Origin: Aldrovandia affinis
Taxonomy: Eukaryota > Chordata > Actinopteri > Notacanthiformes > Halosauridae
Length of the DNA: 64,000 bases
Direction: 5' to 3'
Assembly: GCA_029706075.1 (NCBI GenBank)
Contig: JAINUG010000137.1
Span: 1,058,501 to 1,122,500, forward strand
Part shown: positions 57,359 through 64,000 of the stretch, in pieces
Numbering within the stretch: position 1 is the stretch's first letter
Layout of the letters: every line of letters begins with the position of its first letter
Position numbers and translations under genes: made by a program
The notes under the pieces: generated by a model
Told to the model about the DNA's origin: nothing
Database searches by the model: none
The model's input: the letters and a program-made list of their open reading frames with translations, nothing else

Positions 57359-58913
57359 CTACACTGATACAGTAGTCATCTTGCTCCAGGCTCCAACAGC
57401 AATAGGCATAATCACATAAAATGCCACCTTATGTTTTAAGTGCAAGCTGGTTATTACACGCACGAGAGAGAATTCGGACAAATGCGAAAACATTTGTAGT
57501 TGAAGGAATACTCAGATCCGACATAAACACACGATAAGCCTCCTCAATGTTTAATTAGATTTAATGGATTGTCAGTTTCGTTAAAGATTGTATTCCATTG
57601 TAGGACTCAACCCTTGGCATTACTGCTTAATGAAAAATGGCTTCACGAAGAAGGATAAGAGACATTTAAAAGGATTATAGCTAAAACCAAGAACAATGAA
57701 ACCATTTAAAAACTGTCAATCTAGTGGTTTGCACAATTATAAGTGAACATGCTTACACACGTGTTTTCTGTATTTTAGCATTAAGAATCTAAGAATGAGT
57801 TTATGTTTAAAACTAAGTGATCATGCAGGGAGGTGAACCAAGAGAAGAAAGCGTACGATACAAGCACAGTCGTGTGAACACAGTGGCTGATGCACCGCCT
57901 GTTGCCTAGCAGTCTAGCTGTTAGTATTTGTTTACTCTTACTGTTTATGAATCCAATTCAACACAAATAAATCCATCAAACACTGGCACAGATTCAATCA
58001 ATGTCTTTTCACAAATTTAATTTTATTCCCAAATAGTTTGGCGAGTTGTCCATGCAAATGCAAGAACGTTACATTTATTTGAAAGTTGAAAGACAAACTT
58101 ATGACTAATTACAGGCCATTGTCACTATTACACACGCATGAAAAAATGTTTTAATGGCTACATACAGTGCGCACACAAGCAAGGACAAAGACACTGAAAA
58201 CACACAATAATTAGCTATGGTAAACGAGTGATACTATGTAACTACAGCAAGCACCTTACAACAGCTATGTAAGTATACACTTGGTATGTAATTACATAAA
58301 GGGTTAAGTAAGGGTGGGTGTTGGATTGTGGTTTAAGGCTGCAGCTGAGGTTCACGCTCGAACTCTGAGTGGTAGCAGAGCTATGGGTAATTACAGAAAC
58401 TGCAAACCAAAACCATTTGAAAAGTTGTTTTCTTTTCCGCAAGTAATCTGATGCGCATTAGATTAGTCCTCAGAATGCCCACATATAAAAATAAAGAGCT
58501 TCTTCAAAGGAGGCAGACAGGAGTGGTTGGAAACCTGCCTGGTGGTGTAATGGAAGCACATGAAAGGCCCAGATCAAGCTATGCTCGCTGCCTGTGCGCG
58601 GTTGAGGAAGAAAAAAAGGGTAACACGCGAGAGAAATAGCAGCGATAAACAAGGAGGAAAGTCGGGCTTTCTACACGCTGTCAAAACATTCCCTTCCGAT
58701 CCCGCTCTCTCAGGCATGAAAACCTTGACACGGATCCCAGAGACAGCACGGTTAGTGAGAGATTAGAAGTGGCCCACAGAATCCACCCCAGACATAACAG
58801 CGATAAATGGCTGTTCTGTGTGCCACTAAAATTCACATCCTGTTCCATGCTGTTTGGCTTGCTGTGTGGTAACCTGAGACGCATGGTGATTCCAGGGTTT
58901 GTTAGAAATGCAG

Positions 58914-58916
<3 letters not shown>

Positions 58917-58950
<34 letters not shown>
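58917..58950. repeat. CA microsatellite
   Basis: Uninterrupted CA dinucleotide run. Confidence 0.9.
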
Positions 58951-58954
<4 letters not shown>

Positions 58955-59106
58955 TCCTGGGAATTTTGTACTGTAACATTTGACCATTTGTGTTTCTCTT
59001 GTGTCTTTACATTGGTACCAAGCCAGTTCAGTGATTGGGGAAAGCTTAAATAAAATTTAAAGTCACACTGGGATTTAATCCTGCAGAAAGATGCCTGTCA
59101 CACTGG

Positions 59107-59245
59107 TTTCTGAAAGAAACCTAAATGCTAATTTTTGTGAGGGCAAGGAATGTAATGATATTGCATTTCTCTGCTGGAATCCCTGTTGGGTTTTCTGAAA
59201 GAAACCTAAATGCTAATTTTTGTGAGGGCAAGGAATGTAATGATA
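59107..59245. repeat. Direct duplication of a 54-base segment
   Basis: The segment beginning tttctgaaagaaacctaaat and ending gaatgtaatgata occurs at 59107-59160 and, identically, at 59192-59245. Confidence 0.95.
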
Positions 59246-60421
59246 CATTTTGATTCTGGTTCAGTGGCATATTGAATAATGATGGATAAGTACACAATCT
59301 GTGCACATCAGCGATCAGTGAAAGAATCACCAATTTGTTGAGACGGATGACAGTGGGATATAAATGATTACACACGAACAAGACTCATTGATTCTCACAG
59401 CACACGTTTGGCATAATGCGGAGGATCATTTATCCACAAGACAAGGAGGGAAAACTTCCCATGCGTAGTGAATCAGAAAGAACATTAATCCCCTTCTACC
59501 CCTGTGTCTGGCTGCGCACGAGACACAATGAGATCTTAAAGGTAGATTGAGTGAGGTGTTTGGAATGAATAAGACTGCTCACTATTCAGAGTGCACATAG
59601 CAGTGTGATCAAGCGCTTGAGATTGGAATTACGGATAAGAGTGGTTTGGTTAAAATAACAGTCGCAATGCATATTTATATTTATATTTATATATAAAATA
59701 TATATTTTGTTCAAATAAAAAGCATCTGTGGTTCCATTTATTTGTATATTCTATAAGTGCATCTGGTATAGTTTAATGATGCTGTTTAAGGATATGTGGG
59801 GTGTACTGTAGTATAGGAACCCTTTTCTAGCTTCTGTAGTCTTTGCTTCAGTCATTACTGAGCTGAAGTTGGACTGACGTTGTATATTGAGGGTGAGGTC
59901 TGTGCTAGTTTCCCCCCCTAACCCAAGTATTTCACACATTGCCATGATGTCATTTGTACAAGTAAAGGAATGTATACATGACCCACATAATATCAGACAT
60001 TGTTTGTGCAAGTCGAGTGTTCGCTATTTATTTACTTGTGGTTTAGGCCCAAAGAAATTAATTCATGAATTCTGTCACCAAAAAGATTTTTTCCCTTGTG
60101 TGGGAATTTATGAACCTGACATGATGGCCGTTTCTGGTTTCAGAAGGATGAATAAAATGTAATAACACCTTTTTTTGTCTAGCTTTGTTATGAATGCAGG
60201 GTGGAATACTGTCCTGGGGAGCCGGTCCATCAGTGCTCCTGAGCGGGGCAGACTTCCTGTAGGAAGGGAAGCAGCGAGCGCTGAACCCAATCAAAGCCGC
60301 GCTGCTATTGGTGTTAAAACCTCGCCGGAGGGTAGGGGCTAACGAGTGGGAACAATGAAGGGCGTTTCCTGTTGAAATCGAAGCTGCCAGACTCCCAGCT
60401 AATTTATTTAACCGTCGAGGC

Positions 60422-60424
<3 letters not shown>

Positions 60425-60452
<28 letters not shown>

Positions 60453-60469
60453 ACATGTGTGTGTGTGTG

Positions 60470-60505
<36 letters not shown>

Positions 60506-60578
60506 TGTGTGTGTGCGTGTGCTTGTGTGTGCGTGTGTGTGTGTGTGTGTGTACGTGTGTATGTGTGCGGGCGTGTGG

Positions 60579-60652
<74 letters not shown>

Positions 60653-60664
60653 CTGTGTGTGTGG
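60425..60664. repeat. GT microsatellite
   Basis: About 240 bases of GT dinucleotides with tacatgtg, tacgtgtg and gcgggcg interruptions. Open frames here are repeat artefacts. Confidence 0.93.
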
Positions 60665-61026
60665 GCATAGGTGTTGGTTTAGGCAGGGGGGTCCCGTCCC
60701 CAATGTTCAGAGAGTGTTAGATTGTCCCTGACAATAATTCCTGTCCGTTCCTAAAAGGTTATGCACTTGTGTCTGCACAATAAAAGGTTAAGGTCACGTA
60801 AAGAGTTAAAGGTTAAGCAGCAAAAAAAGGCCAACAGGATGCAGGGATATATAACAAAAAGAATACAATTGCTTGGGCAGATATTTAGGAGGTTGCTTGT
60901 TAGATTAGCTATAGCTCGCAAGGCTAAATGCAAACCGATGTATCTACACAAGGCTTTGAGCATTGGGGGATAGCAACAGTGTGCCCCCCTTCCCAATGTT
61001 CTAATGAAACTTACGCCCTTGCATAC

Positions 61027-61548
61027 AGTAGTTCTCTGTGGTTCAGTAGGTAGAGCGTGGTTCTGTGTGGTCAGAGCGTGGTTCTGTGTGTCTCAGTAGA
61101 GCGTGGTTCTGTGTGGTAGGAGCGTGGTTCTGTGTGTCTCAGTAGGTAGAGTGTGGTTCTGTGTGGCTCAGTAGGTAGAGTGTTCTGGTTATAGGTGTGG
61201 TTCTGTGTGTCTCAGTAGGTAGAGCATGGTTCTGTGTGGTCTCAGTAGGTAGAGCGTGGTTCTGTGTGGCTCAGTAGGTAGAGCGTGGTTCTGTGGCAGA
61301 GCGTGGTTCTGTGTGGCTCAGTAGGTAGAGTGTGGTTCTGTGTGGCTCAGTAGGTAGAGCATGGTTCTGTGTATTGGCAACTCTTAGGTTGTGGGTCTCA
61401 GTAGGTAGAGTGTGGTTCTGTGTTCCATTGGGACCACATATCGTGGTTCTGTGTGGCTCAGAAGAATGTATGCATTCACTAGACTGTACTCTTAGGTTGT
61501 GGGTTCTTTGGATAAAAACGTATCATTCACTACTAAATGGCTAAATGG
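61027..61548 (+). repeat. Irregular 29-base SINE-head array ending in scrambled SINE body
   Basis: About ten units of the ggctcagtaggtagagc repeat with frequent deletions run from 61027 to about 61365. After that, pieces of the SINE body (ggcaactcttaggttgtggg, ccattgggaccacatatc, gaatgtatgcattcactag, ggataaaaacgt, aaatggcatatatta) alternate with further repeat units up to the SINE tail. Confidence 0.9.
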
Positions 61549-62239
61549 CATATATTATATTATTATATTGTAAGGGCAGCGGCCCAACCCAGCGCTACTC
61601 CCCACACACGGGCGCACACTTCCTCAGCCCACATCCCACCAAGGAGAGGTCCTGACCCCCAGCCGCTCCCCATCCCCCCGTGCGTCAGTCAGCAGGTGCT
61701 CCCAGGGTTCCGAATGATGTCATCTCCTGGTGCAGAGAACCACGCCGCGCTCGGCCGCGGCCAAAGAAAGCAGATCAGGTGGGACATTTCCAGCAGCCCA
61801 TCCGTGTTTATCACGGGATGGGAACATTGGCGTAACCTTATTTCTTCAACTATTTTTGGTTGTTGTTGCATGAAATGAACAATGCAGGACTTGGGGGCTA
61901 AAGGCATGGGCCAAGCTGACGTCACACGGTCTGTTGTGAGGAAAGATGAGAAGCCCTAGTCATAACAAGACGTACTTACTCTACTGTATGGTAATGTAAC
62001 GCTTCCATATTCCATACAGAATGCCTTGGGGATTGAAACCTGTGTTGTAAACAAATTGTGTTGGAATTCTGTTGGTGGGACCATGTCAGGGGAAAGTTAT
62101 TTCAGAAAATGATGCAAGGCATTCAGTCGTATCACACAGGATAGGCTTGTCCAGACTTGCAACATCCAATGCGGCCAATGGCTCCTCTTTTGGTAGATAT
62201 GTCGACAAAGTGATCTTGCTGGAAAAATGTATAAAATTG

Positions 62240-63216
62240 TGGTTCTGTGTGACTCAGTAGGTAGAGTGTGGTTCTGTGTGGCTCAGTAGGTAGAGCCTGG
62301 TTCTGTGTGTCTCAGTAGGTAGAGTGTGGTTCTGTGTGTCTCAGTAGGTAGAGCGTGGTTCTGTGTGTCTCAGTAGGTAGGGCGTGGTTCTGTGTGGCTC
62401 AGTAGGTAGAGCGTGGTTCTGTGTGTCTCAGTAGGTAGAGCGTGATTCTGTGTGTCTCAGTAGGTAGAGCGTGGTTCTGTGTGTCTCAGTAGGTAGAGCG
62501 TGGTTCTGTGTGTCTCAGTAGGTAGAGCATGGTTCTGTGTGTCTCAGTAGGTAGAGCGTGGTTCTGTGTGTCTCAGTAGGTAGAGTGTGGTTCTGTGTGG
62601 CTCAGTAGGTAGAGCGTGGTTCTGTGTGTCTCAGTAGGTAGAGCGTGGTTCTGTGTGTCTCAGTAGGTAGAGCATGATTCTGTGTGTCTCAGTAGGTAGA
62701 GCGTGGTTCTGTGTGGCTCAGTATGTAGAGTGTGGTTCTGTGTGGCTCAGTAGGTAGAGCATGGTTCTGTGTGTCTCAGTAGGTAGAGCGTGGTTCTGTG
62801 TGGCTCAGTAGGTAGAGCGTGGTTCTGTGTGGCTCAGTAGGTAGAGCGTGGTTCTGTGTGGCTCAGTAGGTAGAGCGTGGTTCTGTGTGTCTCAGTAGGT
62901 AGAGCATGGTTCTGTGTGGCTCAGTAGGTAGAGTGTGGTTCTGTGTGGCTCAGTATGTAGAGCGTGGTTCTGTGTGTCTCAGTAGGTAGAGTGTGGTTCT
63001 GTGTGGCTCAGTAGGTAGAGCGTGGTTCTGTGTGGCTCAGTAGGTAGAGCGTGGTTCTGTGTGGCTCAGTAGGTAGAGCGTGGTTCTGTGTGTCTCAGTA
63101 GGTAGAGTGTGGTTCTGTGTGGCTCAGTATGTAGAGCGTGGTTCTGTGTGGCTCAGTAGGTAGAGCGTGGTTCTGTGTGTCTCAGTAGGTAGAACACAGC
63201 ACTGACAACGCTTAGG
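62240..63216 (+). repeat. 29-base minisatellite derived from a SINE head, plus orientation
   Basis: About 33 units containing gtggttctgtgtggctcag or the tgtctcag variant, followed by taggtagagc. It is the same unit as the array at 34.6-35.6 kb, on the opposite strand. The last unit runs into gacaacgcttaggt, the region that follows the A-box in the intact SINE. Confidence 0.97.
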
Positions 63217-63794
63217 TGACATCCCTGAACAAGCATCGTGGCACACGATGAACTACTGCTGGTGGGAGTCACGAGACGTTACGTTTAGAGAGCGACTCTT
63301 TCCCAAACTGCTCACTCAGCAGTGCTGGCTTTGACAGCAGCCATCAAAGCCAGGGCACAATGAACAACCTTTCGCATTGACGTCTGCTTGTCCTAATATT
63401 TAGTCTGAGATCGTCCCATCTGCGATGGCACAAATATTTCCAAAAGGGGGAGAAAAAAAGTGGCAACACTCATCTAAGTGACACCAGACATATTGGCACA
63501 TTTCCAACAGTGGGTGGTTGCCGTTGGGTACGAGTGACGAGTTGGTTGTCAGGTCGGGTGGAACACGAGGTTATGCGTGTCATAATCTGAGGCATCATGT
63601 GATCTGGGTGAAAACGTATGGAATCATATATACAGAACATTACAGACCATGTGTGAACAGATGACCACATACATCAGATATACTGAAATCTGATTTGTTA
63701 ACTGTATAGGATATGAGTGTAAACAAGGCCTATGCATATCCATTGTCCTCCTGTATAGCACTACTGCACGACTGTAATTTGTATCCTCTATGAA

Positions 63795-63856
63795 AGCACT
63801 TCATTTCGTAAGTAGCTCTGAATAAGGCTGTCTGCTAAATGACTAATGTAATGTGT
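63795..63856 (+). mobile_element. Diverged LINE/SINE tail fragment
   Basis: agtagctctgaataaggctg followed by tctgctaaatgactaatgta resembles the common tail block. Confidence 0.6.
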
Positions 63857-64000
63857 ACCAGTGAGTTTCAGTATGTGACATGCCTGACAAACAGAACCCT
63901 GACCCTCACCAATATTGACTGTGGCTGGTAGTCCTGCAGAGCGACACATACACATAACTGCCAAAATAAAGGAAACTGCAACATAAAGTGTCTTAATAAG

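Larger units (their letters stand above)
37752..64000. other. Intergenic region, repeat-rich, no host gene recognised
   Basis: I find no exon chain resembling a host gene, including LRRIQ1 or ALX1, which follow TSPAN19 in human. The first several hundred bases should contain the tspan19 promoter. Repeats and transposon relics are listed separately. I recognise nothing in about 39.7-40.3, 45.7-47.7, 48.1-49.0, 49.3-49.7, 50.0-50.5, 55.2-56.0, 57.4-58.9, 59.3-60.4 and 61.55-62.24 kb. Single short exons could be missed. Confidence 0.6.

Noticed and set aside
62240-63216. Cluster of tRNA genes
   Set aside because: Units carry only a tRNA-like A-box. No unit has an anticodon arm, B-box or full cloverleaf length.

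Overview
The window is vertebrate, almost certainly teleost fish, genomic DNA. Coding sequence is sparse and split into exons with GT-AG borders. The rest is dense with fish-type repeats: tRNA-derived SINEs with a V-SINE-like core, a 5S-derived SINE, LINE 3' ends, short hAT-type foldback elements, CA/GT microsatellites and minisatellites. The species cannot be named from the sequence alone.

Two genes are supported, both on the minus strand. The first four coding exons of slc6a15 (sodium-dependent neutral amino acid transporter, 253 residues) lie between 18068 and 8987; the rest of the gene must lie beyond base 1. A complete tetraspanin, most likely tspan19, lies between 37751 and 31931 in eight coding exons (292 residues). 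In human chromosome 12q21 SLC6A15 and TSPAN19 are neighbours in the same relative order and orientation, so this is conserved synteny. I found no exon of LRRIQ1 or ALX1, the next genes in human.

Layout: 1-8986 is intron 4 of slc6a15 with repeats. 8987-18068 holds its exons 4 to 1; exon 2 sits between two minisatellites and intron 3 is mostly one SINE. 18069-31930 is intergenic. 31931-37751 is tspan19, whose introns hold SINEs, a nested foldback element and a 1-kb minisatellite. 37752-64000 is intergenic and repeat-rich, with relics of a hAT-like transposase and a Harbinger-type Myb/SANT-like protein, a cluster of foldback elements at 43-46 kb and two more minisatellite blocks at 61-63 kb.

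The most unusual signal is a 29-base tandem repeat present as large arrays at 34.6-35.6 kb and, in opposite orientation, at 61.0-61.5 and 62.2-63.2 kb. Its unit is the 5' head of a tRNA-derived SINE and carries a Pol III A-box-like motif. A dispersed copy of this SINE at 55.2 kb has a GTGG word repeated exactly 29 bases apart, which suggests how the arrays arise. A second unusual signal is a minisatellite in slc6a15 intron 2 that looks like serial copies of the region around the exon 2 splice donor.
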